A DNA stretch of 41,783 nt from the NCBI GenBank assembly GCA_017620205.1, contig JAFZQX010000014.1:1-41783 (forward strand). Reading direction: 5' to 3'. Origin of the DNA: Clostridia bacterium. Its GTDB lineage: Bacteria; Bacillota; Clostridia; UMGS1883; UMGS1540. Below the pieces are notes generated by a model. The model had not been told where the DNA came from, did not search any database, and saw nothing but the letters and a program-made list of their open reading frames with translations. Shown in pieces: positions 23,450 through 31,398 of the stretch; positions within the stretch are counted from its first letter, which is position 1; each line of letters opens with the position of its first letter. The position numbers were made by a program, and so were the translations under genes.

Positions 23450-23480
23450 GCTGTGACAGGATGTCACAGCTGTTTTTTTT
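23450..23480 (+). terminator. Intrinsic terminator on the plus strand
   Basis: GCTGTGACA and TGTCACAGC pair around GGA, followed by TGTTTTTTTT. It ends the sigma/anti-sigma transcript, about 285 nt past the anti-sigma stop codon, leaving a long structured 3' region. Confidence 0.85.
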
Positions 23481-23489
23481 ATAGCTTAA

Positions 23490-24998
23490 TCACTTGATAA
23501 TAAGTGACTCTCCCGTCATCTCGGCGGGTTTTTCTATGCCCATGATGTCAAGCAAAGTCGGTGCAATATCGCAAAGCGCACCCGTATCTTTCAGTTTGCA
23601 GTCTTCGCCTATAACTATAAACGGCACAATATTTGTTGTATGCGCCGTAAAGGGCGATACGCCGTCGTCTTCAAGCATTTTGTCTGCGTTGCCGTGGTCG
23701 GCTGTTATAATAACCTTACCGCCTTTAGCGAGTGTTGCGTCTACTACTTTGCCTACGCATGTATCAACCGTTTCAACTGCTTTTACAGCAGCCTCGAAAA
23801 CGCCCGTGTGACCTACCATATCGCAGTTTGCATAGTTTAAGATTATGTTATCGTATTTGTCCGATTCAATTCTTTTGAGTGCTTCTTCGCAAACTTCAAA
23901 AGCGCTCATTTCCGGCTTTAAGTCATACGTTGCAACCTTAGGAGAAGCTATAAGCGCTCTGTCCTCTCCCTCATACGTTTTTTCAACGCCTCCGTTAAAG
24001 AAGAAAGTAACATGCGCGTATTTTTCCGTTTCGGCAATTCTCAGCTGTTTCTTGCCGAGGGACGAAATATACTCGCCGAAAGTATTCTTAAGGCTTTCGG
24101 GCTTAAACGCAACCGTTACATTCGGCATTGAAGCGTCATACTGCGTCATGCAGATGTATTTAACGGGGAAATACTTGCGGTCAAATCCTGAAAAATCTGT
24201 ATCTACGAATGTTCTTGTTATCTCCCTTGCCCTGTCCGGTCTGAAGTTATAGAAAACTATACTGTCGTTTTCTTTTATAGCGCCTTCGCTGAGACTTGCG
24301 GGGATAATGAATTCGTCTGTTACGTCTTTTTCATAAGAAGCTTTTACATAGCTTTCGGCATCGTCTGTTTTTTCTCCGCCGCCGAGCATAGCCGCATAAC
24401 CCTCTTTAACTCTTTCCCATCTGTTGTCTCTGTCCATAGCGTAATATCTTCCCATAACGGAAGCTATTTTGCCTACGCCTATCTCTTTCATTTTAGTCTT
24501 GAGCTGATTTATATAACCTGCGCCCGATGTCGGAGATACGTCTCTGCCGTCCATAATGGCGTGAACATAAACCTTAGTAAGGCCAGCTCTTTTAGCGAGC
24601 TCCAAAAGACCGAAAAGGTGGTTTATATGGCTGTGAACGCCGCCGTCCGAGAGAAGACCGATAAAATGGATAGCGGAATCGTTTTTCTTGCAGTTTTCAA
24701 CTGCTTCTTTAAACGCTTCGTTTTCGAAAAAGTCGCCGTCTTCTATTGACTTTGTAATTCTTGTAAGCTCCTGATAAACAATTCTGCCGGCGCCGATATT
24801 TGTGTGACCTACTTCGGAGTTGCCCATCTGACCGTCCGGAAGACCTACGTGAAGGCCCGAAGCGTTTATGCACGTATTCGGATACTCCCTAAAGTATTTA
24901 TCAAGATTAGGAGTTTTTGCGGCGGCAATGGCGTTGCCCTTTGTTTCCTTGTTTATGCCAAAGCCGTCCATTATAATAAGTGTTATTGGTTTACTCAT
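23490..24998 (-). CDS. gpmI: 2,3-bisphosphoglycerate-independent phosphoglycerate mutase
   Basis: It interconverts 3- and 2-phosphoglycerate using two Mn ions. The 502 residues show the alkaline-phosphatase fold motifs LIIMDGFGI, DGQMGNSEVGH with the phosphorylated serine (about 62), VHAIMDGRD, NYANCDMVGHTG and ITADHGNADKM. I start at ATG 24998, preceded by GAGGT with 7-nt spacing; a TTG at 25016 would add six residues but lies upstream of that site. It is the last gene of the run pgk-tpiA-gpmI. A 232-bp spacer containing a palindromic element separates it from tpiA. Confidence 0.96.
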   Translation of the reverse strand: MSKPITLIIMDGFGINKETKGNAIAAAKTPNLDKYFREYPNTCINASGLHVGLPDGQMGNSEVGHTNIGAGRIVYQELTRITKSIEDGDFFENEAFKEAVENCKKNDSAIHFIGLLSDGGVHSHINHLFGLLELAKRAGLTKVYVHAIMDGRDVSPTSGAGYINQLKTKMKEIGVGKIASVMGRYYAMDRDNRWERVKEGYAAMLGGGEKTDDAESYVKASYEKDVTDEFIIPASLSEGAIKENDSIVFYNFRPDRAREITRTFVDTDFSGFDRKYFPVKYICMTQYDASMPNVTVAFKPESLKNTFGEYISSLGKKQLRIAETEKYAHVTFFFNGGVEKTYEGEDRALIASPKVATYDLKPEMSAFEVCEEALKRIESDKYDNIILNYANCDMVGHTGVFEAAVKAVETVDTCVGKVVDATLAKGGKVIITADHGNADKMLEDDGVSPFTAHTTNIVPFIVIGEDCKLKDTGALCDIAPTLLDIMGIEKPAEMTGESLIIK

Positions 24999-25072
24999 AC
25001 CTTTAACCTCTTTCAACGGTTATTTTGCTATTTCTTCTTCTCCTTTATTTAAGGGAAAGAAAAAATCGTGCA

Positions 25073-25147
25073 GAACGGACAAACGGAACCCGAAGGGGTT
25101 ACCCGAAGCAGTACATAGGTACAGCGAGAGGTGACGTTTGTTCGTAG
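25073..25147. repeat. Palindromic element between tpiA and gpmI
   Basis: Outer arms CGGACAAACG (25076-25085) and CGTTTGTTCG (25135-25144) pair at nine of ten positions. Inside are the hairpins AACCC/GGGTT (25087-25100) and GTAC/GTAC (25111-25122). It would be transcribed within the tpiA-gpmI spacer and form a three-branch structure. It shares only short strings (ACCTATGTAC) with the fba element and is probably a different repeat. Confidence 0.55.
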
Positions 25148-25248
25148 CATAAAGCATCAAATTATCTTCAGAAATAATAAAACAAAAGTTCTTTTTTTAC
25201 TTTATATTTTCTTTTTTTGCTTTATGCGGTCTGTGCATTTTTTTGGCC

Positions 25249-25998
25249 CTACGCGTTTGCGATAATTGAGAAGTCTTCTGTCTTAAGGCTTGCGCCGCCA
25301 ACGAGTCCGCCGTCTATATCACTGCAAGCGAAGAGTTCTGCCGCGTTTTTAGCGTTACAGCTGCCGCCGTAGAGGATAATGATTTTTTCTGCAGTATCTG
25401 CGCCGTAAAGCTCAGCGATAAGAGCGCGGATAGCTGAGCAAACTTCGTTTGCCTGTTCGGGTGTTGCAGTTTCACCTGTGCCGATAGCCCAGATGGGTTC
25501 GTATGCAACGATAACTTTTGCAGCGTCTTCTTTTGATACGCCGCCGAAAGCGATTTTAAGCTGCATTCTGATAAAGTCTATAGTAATGCCGCTTTTTCTC
25601 TGCTCAAGTGTTTCGCCGCAGCAAAGTACGGGAGTTAAGCCGTGCGAAAGAGCGCAAAGAACTTTCTTGTTTACCGTCCGGTCTGTTTCAGCGAAGTATT
25701 CGCGTCTTTCGGAGTGACCGATTATAACGTGTGTTGCGCCGAGGTCTTTAATCATATTAGGAGAAATTTCGCCGGTAAAAGCGCCTTTTTCTTCAAAGTA
25801 CATATTCTGTGCGCCAACCTGAATGTTTGTGCCCTTTGCGGCTTCAATTGCTGCGGGGAGACAAACGGCTGTCGGGCAAACGAGAATATCGTTTGAAGCG
25901 CCTTTTGCTTTTTCTGCGAGTTCTTTAATAAATGCTCCGCATTCCGAGGGAAGCATATTCATTTTCCAGTTACCTGCTGCGAGTTTTTTTCTTGCCAT
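25249..25998 (-). CDS. tpiA: Triose-phosphate isomerase
   Basis: It interconverts dihydroxyacetone phosphate and glyceraldehyde 3-phosphate. The 249 residues contain AGNWKMN with the active lysine, IIGHSERR with the histidine, [12 protein letters not shown] with the catalytic glutamate, and the phosphate-binding YGGS near the C terminus. ATG 25998 is chosen because AAAGGAAAG precedes it and the protein then starts [14 protein letters not shown], as in the family. In-frame ATGs further up (26020, 26040) lie in the terminal repeat of a 305-bp element and are rejected as starts. It lies in the pgk-tpiA-gpmI run. Confidence 0.96.
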   Translation of the reverse strand: MARKKLAAGNWKMNMLPSECGAFIKELAEKAKGASNDILVCPTAVCLPAAIEAAKGTNIQVGAQNMYFEEKGAFTGEISPNMIKDLGATHVIIGHSERREYFAETDRTVNKKVLCALSHGLTPVLCCGETLEQRKSGITIDFIRMQLKIAFGGVSKEDAAKVIVAYEPIWAIGTGETATPEQANEVCSAIRALIAELYGADTAEKIIILYGGSCNAKNAAELFACSDIDGGLVGGASLKTEDFSIIANA

Positions 25999-26030
25999 TT
26001 TTATCTTTCCTTTCATATTTAACAAAGTTT

Positions 26031-26335
26031 GGGACTGCATTGAGCCTAACAGTACTAATCCGAACCTGCTTAAAACGTCGATATTTTGCCTCTTTTCACC
26101 TTATCGGGTCTTGATGGGCGCCAGCCCATCTTCGCCCTCTGCGGCAAAAATCAAACAAAATCTCATAGTTTTAAGTCCGCAGGAGTTTTGTTTCGAGCAA
26201 ATTTTCGTCAAGATAAGGAAAGCACCGCGGAGAATACCCGACGTATTTTCAAGGTGTTTGACGCAATATTGGCGTAAATTTGCCGAAAAAAACCACGGCT
26301 CGAATTATTACTGTTAGGCTATGTTATGCAGTCCC
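26031..26335. mobile_element. 305-bp element with terminal inverted repeats (MITE-like)
   Basis: The ends are inverted repeats of 29 and 32 bp (26031-26059 and 26335-26304) sharing GGGACTGCAT, AGCCTAACAGTA and TAAT, differing by a short insertion and single changes. Inside is a perfect hairpin GATGGGC/GCCCATC (about 26113-26130) and no convincing gene. It fills the pgk-tpiA spacer, ending 33 bp before the tpiA start and 12 bp from the pgk stop. I see no clear target-site duplication. The form fits a non-autonomous transposable element, but a structured RNA repeat is also possible. Confidence 0.6.
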
Positions 26336-26346
26336 TTGATGTTTTA

Positions 26347-27543
26347 TTATTTATCCTGTAAGCAATCGATACCGGGAAGGATTTTGCCTTCGAGGAATTC
26401 GAGCGATGCGCCGCCGCCTGTTGAGATATGAGTAATCTTATCTGCAAAGCCAAGCTTTTTAACAGCTGCCGCGCTGTCTCCGCCGCCTACGATTGTTGTA
26501 GCGTCAGTTTCTGTGAGCGCTTTTGCAACAGCTATTGTACCTGCCGCGAGTGTCGGGTTTTCAAATACGCCCATAGGTCCGTTCCAAACAACTGTTTTAG
26601 CGTTTTTAACAGTATCAGCGAAGAGCGCGCGTGTCTTTTCGCCTATATCAAGGCCTTCCATGTCAGCGGGAATAGCGTCTATATCAACTGTTTTAACGTC
26701 TACGGGACCGTCAATCGGGTCCGGGAAGTCGGAAGCTACCACCGTATCGATGGGAAGTAATAATTCTTTACCGAGCTTATTGGCTTTTTCGATCATCTCT
26801 TTGCAGTATGAAATCTTTTCATCGTCAACGAGGGATTTACCTATTTCATAGCCTTTTGCCTTAGCGAAAGTAAACGCCATGCCGCCGCCTATGATAAGAG
26901 TATCGCATTTTTCAAGAAGGTTTGAAATAACAGCGAGTTTATCTGCAACTTTAGCGCCGCCGAGGATAGCTACAAACGGTCTGTCGGGGTTTGAGAGTGC
27001 CTTGCCCATGATGTCAATTTCCTTTTGGATAAGGAAGCCGCAAACAGCGGGGATATAATCAGCAACACCTGCTGTCGAAGCATGCGCTCTGTGAGCCGTA
27101 CCGAAAGCGTCGTTTACGAAAACGTCTGCAAAGGAAGCGAGCTCTTTAGAGAATGCCGGATCGTTATCTGTTTCTTCTTTGTGGTAACGAACGTTTTCAA
27201 GTAAAACTACGTCGCCGTCTTTCATTGCGGCTACTGCGGCTTTAGCGCTGTCGCCAATAACGTCTTTAGCCATAACTACTTCTTTGCCTAAAAGTTCAGA
27301 AAGTCTCTTTGCAACGGGTGCAAGACTGAATTCGGGCTTGAATTCACCCTTCGGTCTGCCGAGGTGTGAGCAAAGAATAACTTTAGCGCCTTTTTCTACA
27401 AGGTATTTGATTGTCGGCAAAGCGCCGAGAATTCTGTTTTCGTCTGTGATGTTTTTGTCTGCGTCAAGCGGTACGTTAAAGTCGCAGCGAACAAGTACTT
27501 TCTTGCCGGCAACTTCGATGTTTTCAATACTTTTTTTGTTCAT
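26347..27543 (-). CDS. pgk: Phosphoglycerate kinase
   Basis: This enzyme transfers phosphate from 1,3-bisphosphoglycerate to ADP. The 398 residues begin with [12 protein letters not shown], then SHLGRPKG, and have [20 protein letters not shown] and [11 protein letters not shown] in the C-terminal nucleotide domain. Length is normal. AAAGGAGCG lies upstream of ATG 27543. It follows the gamma subunit of the 2-oxoacid oxidoreductase by 31 bp with no visible terminator or promoter, so it may be on the same long transcript. Confidence 0.97.
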   Translation of the reverse strand: MNKKSIENIEVAGKKVLVRCDFNVPLDADKNITDENRILGALPTIKYLVEKGAKVILCSHLGRPKGEFKPEFSLAPVAKRLSELLGKEVVMAKDVIGDSAKAAVAAMKDGDVVLLENVRYHKEETDNDPAFSKELASFADVFVNDAFGTAHRAHASTAGVADYIPAVCGFLIQKEIDIMGKALSNPDRPFVAILGGAKVADKLAVISNLLEKCDTLIIGGGMAFTFAKAKGYEIGKSLVDDEKISYCKEMIEKANKLGKELLLPIDTVVASDFPDPIDGPVDVKTVDIDAIPADMEGLDIGEKTRALFADTVKNAKTVVWNGPMGVFENPTLAAGTIAVAKALTETDATTIVGGGDSAAAVKKLGFADKITHISTGGGASLEFLEGKILPGIDCLQDK

Positions 27544-27574
27544 TTTCTTTTCGCTCCTTTAATATTCTGGTATT

Positions 27575-28102
27575 CTAGAGTTCAAAACCTTTATCCATAG
27601 CCTTCATGTTAATTTCAAACATTTCGGGTTTCTTAATGCTCTTGCCTATTCCCTTTTTCATTGTTTCGTATGATACAAAGCCGCTTTTTTTAATGTATGC
27701 GCCGAGCAGTATCATGTTTGCAAGCTTTTTGGCATTCATCTCCTCCGCGATTTTAGCGGCGGGGATTGCAACAACGTTTACATCTTTTCTCGTAATTTCA
27801 GCGGGGTCAATAAGCGTTTCGTCAATTACGATGTATCCGCCTTCAACTACTGAATCCTGGAACTTCAAAAGTGAAGGCAGGTTCATAGCGAAAAGCGTTG
27901 TCGGGTTTATGATAAGGGGCGATGCTACGGGGTCATCGGATACGATAACGTGACAGTTAGCCGTACCTCCGCGCATTTCGGGGCCGTATGAAGGAAGCCA
28001 TGAAACGTTTTTCTCATCAGCCATGCCCATGTATGCCAGAGCCTTGCCCATAAAGAGCACGCCCTGTCCGCCGAAACCGGCAATAACAAATTCATTAGTC
28101 AT
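27575..28102 (-). CDS. 2-oxoacid:ferredoxin oxidoreductase gamma subunit
   Basis: The 175 residues form one gamma-type domain: [21 protein letters not shown] at the N terminus, the [19 protein letters not shown] motif (about 38-56), and a helical C-terminal end. It works with the alpha, beta and delta subunits encoded upstream to oxidise a 2-oxoacid with CoA and ferredoxin. Its ATG overlaps the beta-subunit stop (ATGACTAA), so the two are translationally coupled. Substrate (2-oxoisovalerate or 2-oxoglutarate) cannot be decided from this subunit. Confidence 0.92.
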   Translation of the reverse strand: MTNEFVIAGFGGQGVLFMGKALAYMGMADEKNVSWLPSYGPEMRGGTANCHVIVSDDPVASPLIINPTTLFAMNLPSLLKFQDSVVEGGYIVIDETLIDPAEITRKDVNVVAIPAAKIAEEMNAKKLANMILLGAYIKKSGFVSYETMKKGIGKSIKKPEMFEINMKAMDKGFEL

Positions 28103-28847
28103 TTTTTTCTGCCTCCTTATCTTTGTATACGCCGAGAGGATAATAAGGAATCATATTTTCTCTGAGCCATTTAAGCGCTTCTGTAGGCGTTAAGCCCCAG
28201 TTTGTCGGGCAGGCCGAAAGCACTTCGATAAGCGAGAAGCCTTTGCCCTCAATCTGGTTTGTAAACGCTTTTTTGATAGCCGCTTTTGCTTTTTTGATAT
28301 TGGGAACGCTGTCAACAGATACGCGTTCGAGATATGCAGCGCCGCCTGTATTTGAGAGGAGCTCGCAAACTCTTACGGGATAACCCTGTGTTTTAAGGTC
28401 ACGACCGTAAGGAGAAGTCTGTGTTACCTGTCCTTCAAGAGTTGTCGGCGCCATCTGACCGCCTGTCATGCCGTAGATAGCGTTGTTTATAAAGATAACC
28501 GTAATGTTTTCACCGCGGGATGCTGCGTGAACTGTTTCGGCAGTACCGATAGCGGCAAGGTCACCGTCGCCCTGATATGTGAAAACAACGTTTTCCGGAA
28601 GAGCACGTTTAACTCCCGTAGCAACAGCCGGAGCACGTCCGTGAGCCGCTTCTATCATATCACAGTTAAAATAATTATATGCGAAAACCGCACAGCCAAC
28701 AGGCGCAACGCCTACTGTTTTACCTTCAATACCAAGCTCATCTATAACTTCTGCAACAAGACGGTGAACTATACCGTGCGTGCAGCCGGGGCAGTAATGA
28801 AGAGGTACATCGCACAGTGCTTTAGGTCTTTCAAATACTTTTTCCAT
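28095..28847 (-). CDS. 2-oxoacid:ferredoxin oxidoreductase beta (TPP-binding) subunit
   Basis: The 250 residues carry the thiamine pyrophosphate fold: [13 protein letters not shown] near the N terminus, the GDGD of [14 protein letters not shown] (about 91-104) starting the TPP/Mg motif, and [16 protein letters not shown] downstream. It begins 3 bp after the alpha-subunit stop codon and overlaps the gamma subunit start. Together with the small ferredoxin this is the four-subunit KorDABC/VorDABC type used by anaerobes to make or consume acyl-CoAs with ferredoxin as electron carrier. Confidence 0.93.
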   Translation of the reverse strand: MEKVFERPKALCDVPLHYCPGCTHGIVHRLVAEVIDELGIEGKTVGVAPVGCAVFAYNYFNCDMIEAAHGRAPAVATGVKRALPENVVFTYQGDGDLAAIGTAETVHAASRGENITVIFINNAIYGMTGGQMAPTTLEGQVTQTSPYGRDLKTQGYPVRVCELLSNTGGAAYLERVSVDSVPNIKKAKAAIKKAFTNQIEGKGFSLIEVLSACPTNWGLTPTEALKWLRENMIPYYPLGVYKDKEAEKND

Positions 28848-28850
28848 GAC

Positions 28851-29921
28851 TTATTTTCCCTCCTTCATTTTTTTAAGAGCGTCGCAAATTTCGCCCGGTG
28901 TCGGGATAACGCCGCCTGTTCTTCCGAAGAATTCTACAGGGCATTTGCCGTTTACGGAAAGACGAACGTCTTCAACCATCTGACCCATGCTCATTTCAAC
29001 GTCAAGTATTCCTTTTACCTTGTCAGCTGCTTTTGCAAAAGATGCCGACGGGAAAGGCCAGAGCGTTATGGGACGGATAAGGCCGACTTTTATGCCTTCT
29101 TTGCGAAGGTTTGCAATAGCTGTTTTTGCAACACGGGCAATTGTGCCGTATGCTGCAATTACATATTCAGCGTCGTCAAGCATATATTCTTCAACACGGG
29201 TTTCGTTTTCTTCAACCTTTTTATATCTCTCGTATCTTTCGAGAACTGTTTTTTCAAGTTCGGAAGGCTCGATGTAAAGAGAGTTTATAATGTTGTGAGG
29301 TCTCTTCATCTGTGTTCCGTTTGTAGCGTAATCTCTTTCGGGAACCACTACTTCCGTTTCTTCGCCGAACTCGATAGGCTCCATCATCTGACCGAGCATA
29401 CCGTCGCCCATGATCATAACGGGCATGCGGTATTTTTCGCTGAGTTCAAACGCGTCTTTTGTGATATCAACAATTTCCTGGATAGAACCGGGAGCGAGAA
29501 CTATAAGATGATAGTCGCCGTGGCCGCCGCCTTTACAAGCTTGGAAATAGTCGCTCTGTGCGGGCTGGATGCCGCCGAGACCGGGGCCGCCGCGAACGAT
29601 GTTTATAATTACGCAGGGAAGGTCTGATCCTGCAATGTATGAAATACCTTCCTGTTTAAGACTTACGCCGGGGCTTGACGATGATGTCAAAACTCTTTTG
29701 CCGGCCGATGCCGCGCCGTAAACCATGTTTATTGCCGCAACTTCGCTTTCAGCCTGAAGGAAAACGCCGCCTATTTTCGGAAGACGCTTTGCCATGTATG
29801 CGGCAAGTTCTGTCTGAGGAGTTATAGGATAACCGAAAAACATTTTACAACCCGCGCGGATTGCCGCCTCGGCGATAGCTTCGTTACCCTTCATTAAAAC
29901 TTTTTCGCCCATCTCATTCAA
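28851..29921 (-). CDS. vorB: 2-oxoacid:ferredoxin oxidoreductase alpha subunit (VorB type)
   Basis: The 356-residue alpha chain contains the pyrimidine-binding domain (GNEAIAEAAIRAGCKMFFGYPITPQ at 13-37), ERDYATNGTQMKRPHN in the middle, and a C-terminal VDVEMSMGQM-like segment (DVEMSMGQMVEDVRLSV). Size and these segments fit the 3-methyl-2-oxobutanoate (VorB) or 2-oxoglutarate (KorA) group rather than pyruvate oxidoreductase, which is usually a single large chain in Clostridia. It is preceded by a 68-residue ferredoxin and followed by beta and gamma subunits. A branched-chain 2-oxoacid is the likeliest substrate, by family only. Confidence 0.88.
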   Translation of the reverse strand: MNEMGEKVLMKGNEAIAEAAIRAGCKMFFGYPITPQTELAAYMAKRLPKIGGVFLQAESEVAAINMVYGAASAGKRVLTSSSSPGVSLKQEGISYIAGSDLPCVIINIVRGGPGLGGIQPAQSDYFQACKGGGHGDYHLIVLAPGSIQEIVDITKDAFELSEKYRMPVMIMGDGMLGQMMEPIEFGEETEVVVPERDYATNGTQMKRPHNIINSLYIEPSELEKTVLERYERYKKVEENETRVEEYMLDDAEYVIAAYGTIARVAKTAIANLRKEGIKVGLIRPITLWPFPSASFAKAADKVKGILDVEMSMGQMVEDVRLSVNGKCPVEFFGRTGGVIPTPGEICDALKKMKEGK

Positions 29922-29927
29922 TCCTTT

Positions 29928-30134
29928 CTATCTTTCAACTTCTATAACCGCGTCGGGGCACATTGTTGCGCAGAAAGCGCAGCCTATACACTCATCGGGA
30001 TCCACGACTTCGGCAGGATGAAATCCTTTTTTATTAAGTCTTGTTTTTGCAAGCTTTACTATTTGTTTAGGACATGCAGATACGCAAAGCTCACAGCCCT
30101 TGCATCTGTCTTCGTTAAATGTAACCTTTGGCAT
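29928..30134 (-). CDS. 2x[4Fe-4S] ferredoxin-like delta subunit
   Basis: The 68 residues are a compact two-cluster ferredoxin: CKGCELCVSACP (about 11-22) and CIGCAFCATMCP (about 49-60) each supply three cysteines plus the CP of the partner cluster. It should pass electrons from the TPP catalytic subunit to soluble ferredoxin. AAAGGAAGT lies upstream. It begins 20 bp after the P-loop ATPase gene and ends 6 bp before vorB. Confidence 0.93.
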   Translation of the reverse strand: MPKVTFNEDRCKGCELCVSACPKQIVKLAKTRLNKKGFHPAEVVDPDECIGCAFCATMCPDAVIEVER

Positions 30135-30154
30135 TTTACTACTTCCTTTCTCAC

Positions 30155-30799
30155 TTAAAATGGTAAATTTAAATATAATTTAAGTCCTAAGACATTGTTG
30201 CCTATTTTATCAGCTATTTTATCTTTCAAATCTTCGCGGACGGCTGTAAACAATATAGGTATTCCCGTTTTGCGGCTTACCTCTTCCGTTACCGCCTGTC
30301 CTTTTAAAACCGTATCGATCTCCGTGTACTTTGAAAGATGCGTGTTGTTTATAAGGTGCGTTACGCGAAGCCTTGACGCGGCTTCTATATTTCTTATCAT
30401 TTCTATTACATCGTCCGCCGTGCTCATTAAAGGGCGCGTTGTGCAGACAACAAAATACATATCTGGGTTTTCTTTTTGGAAATAGTTATGATACATGCCG
30501 AGCGCCAGGGCGCCGTCATCATCACCGCCGACATCAAATATTACTCTGCCGTCGTTTTGAAAAACGGAATATATTTCGGGCGGCAATGTCGGCAAATCAA
30601 GATTTGTGTTTGCAAATTCGGGTACTATTGCGCGTATGCCGTGCCGTTCGAGTTCCTCTTTTGCATCCGCCGTGCGAAAGTACGGATTTACGGTGTCAAG
30701 GTCTACTATTGTTGTGCCCTTATCCTGCATTGCGAGGTTTACGGCAACTTCCGTTTTTCCGCTTCCGAAATGGCCAGTTATAATTTTAATCCTGCTCAT
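30155..30799 (-). CDS. P-loop ATPase (CobQ/MinD-like) of the vor/kor operon
   Basis: The 214 residues start with a Walker A loop IITGHFGSGKTEVAVNLA (6-23), then VDLDTVNPYFRT (33-44) resembling the switch region of MinD/ParA/CobB-type ATPases, IFDVGGDDDGALALG (about 88-102), and VVCTTRPL. No membrane-targeting helix is visible. Such proteins occur beside 2-oxoacid oxidoreductase genes in Clostridia, and a role in assembly or iron-sulfur delivery can be proposed, but the function is not established. The start overlaps the end of the rseC-like gene by 14 bp. Confidence 0.82.
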   Translation of the reverse strand: MSRIKIITGHFGSGKTEVAVNLAMQDKGTTIVDLDTVNPYFRTADAKEELERHGIRAIVPEFANTNLDLPTLPPEIYSVFQNDGRVIFDVGGDDDGALALGMYHNYFQKENPDMYFVVCTTRPLMSTADDVIEMIRNIEAASRLRVTHLINNTHLSKYTEIDTVLKGQAVTEEVSRKTGIPILFTAVREDLKDKIADKIGNNVLGLKLYLNLPF

Positions 30800-31208
30800 C
30801 TTTTTTCTCCGAACTCAAAACTTCCGCAATCCTGCTCTTATACTTTTCGCCGCGGAAAAGACCCGCTTTCGCAACTATTAATACAGACAGAAGCAAAACA
30901 CCTATTGAAATGAAGTCCACAGCCGCCTGCGGCACATTGCATTTTGTTAAAATAACGCACGCTAAAACAGCGACTATAATGGGAACTATATACGCGGTAA
31001 ACGCCATAAGCAATATGGAAGAGCTTTTTGTAAAAAGCAAAACCGTATCGCCTTTTTGGGCGCCGGCTTCATTTATAACCCATCTGTCTATTTTCTTATC
31101 ACCGCACAAATTGCAGTCCGCGCAGTTTTCGCCGCACGCAGTTGCGCGCTTAACTCTTACAAGTGCTTTACCGTCTTCGGTTTCAAGTACAAAACCTGTC
31201 TGTTCCAT
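30786..31208 (-). CDS. RseC/MucC-family membrane protein
   Basis: The 140 residues show a cysteine cluster ACGENCADCNLC (about 23-34), two membrane helices (about 62-82 and 90-112) and a basic cytosolic tail, the plan of RseC. In proteobacteria RseC helps the Rnf-like SoxR-reducing system; in Clostridia the domain is often linked to ferredoxin and Rnf metabolism. I start at ATG 31208 (TTGGAG upstream); the longer frame to 31253 lacks a ribosome-binding site. It opens the long leftward run and overlaps the ATPase gene by 14 bp. Confidence 0.85.
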   Translation of the reverse strand: MEQTGFVLETEDGKALVRVKRATACGENCADCNLCGDKKIDRWVINEAGAQKGDTVLLFTKSSSILLMAFTAYIVPIIVAVLACVILTKCNVPQAAVDFISIGVLLLSVLIVAKAGLFRGEKYKSRIAEVLSSEKKDEQD

Positions 31209-31261
31209 GGCACAGCTCCAAACTTTTGAGGATATTCCACCCCATAATTCCAATCTTCAAT

Positions 31262-31291
31262 ATTATACCACAATCATGTAGTTTTTGTAAA
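31262..31291 (-). promoter_or_regulatory. Promoter of the rseC-vor/kor-glycolysis run
   Basis: TTTACA (31291-31286) and TATAAT (31267-31262), spacer 18 bp, on the minus strand. It is the only strong promoter I see between here and the end of gpmI, 7.8 kb downstream, although internal promoters in the pgk-tpiA and tpiA-gpmI spacers cannot be excluded. Confidence 0.75.
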
Positions 31292-31345
31292 GAAAAATTT
31301 TAAGCTTACTGTCTGTGTTTTTTTGTCATTTTTAACAAGCGGGCA

Positions 31346-31380
31346 GCAAAAAAGAAGCCCCTGCTCTTTGCAGGGACTTC
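31346..31380 (-). terminator. Terminator of the giant esterase gene
   Basis: On the minus strand GAAG-CCCTGC and GCAGGG-CTTC pair around AAAGA with small bulges, followed by six Ts. It lies about 19 bp after the stop codon. Confidence 0.85.
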
Positions 31381-31398
31381 CTGTTTAATTATTTGGTT

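Larger units (their letters stand above)
23178..23480. repeat. Composite structured spacer after anti-sigma gene
   Basis: Non-coding DNA made of nested palindromes. Two related two-hairpin modules lie inverted at the ends: 23178-23230 (GTGACA/TGTCAT then GATTGGTGAC/GTCATCAATC) and, on the other strand, 23474-23426 (GTGACA/TGTCAC then AGACCG/CGGTCT). Between them lies copy 2 of the fba/gpmI 3' element. No gene is supported. Confidence 0.6.

Noticed and set aside
25999-26040. Upstream in-frame starts of tpiA
   Set aside because: These ATGs lie in or next to the terminal inverted repeat; the family N terminus and the AAAGGAAAG site fix the start at 25998.
25823-26317. 164-residue frame on the plus strand
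   Set aside because: It crosses the antisense of tpiA and the inverted-repeat element; no coding signal, and the element explains the open frame.
28527-29627. 366-residue frame on the plus strand
   Set aside because: It is antisense to vorB and its neighbour, has no ribosome-binding site or family resemblance, and is rich in Cys/Phe/Tyr as expected of a shadow.
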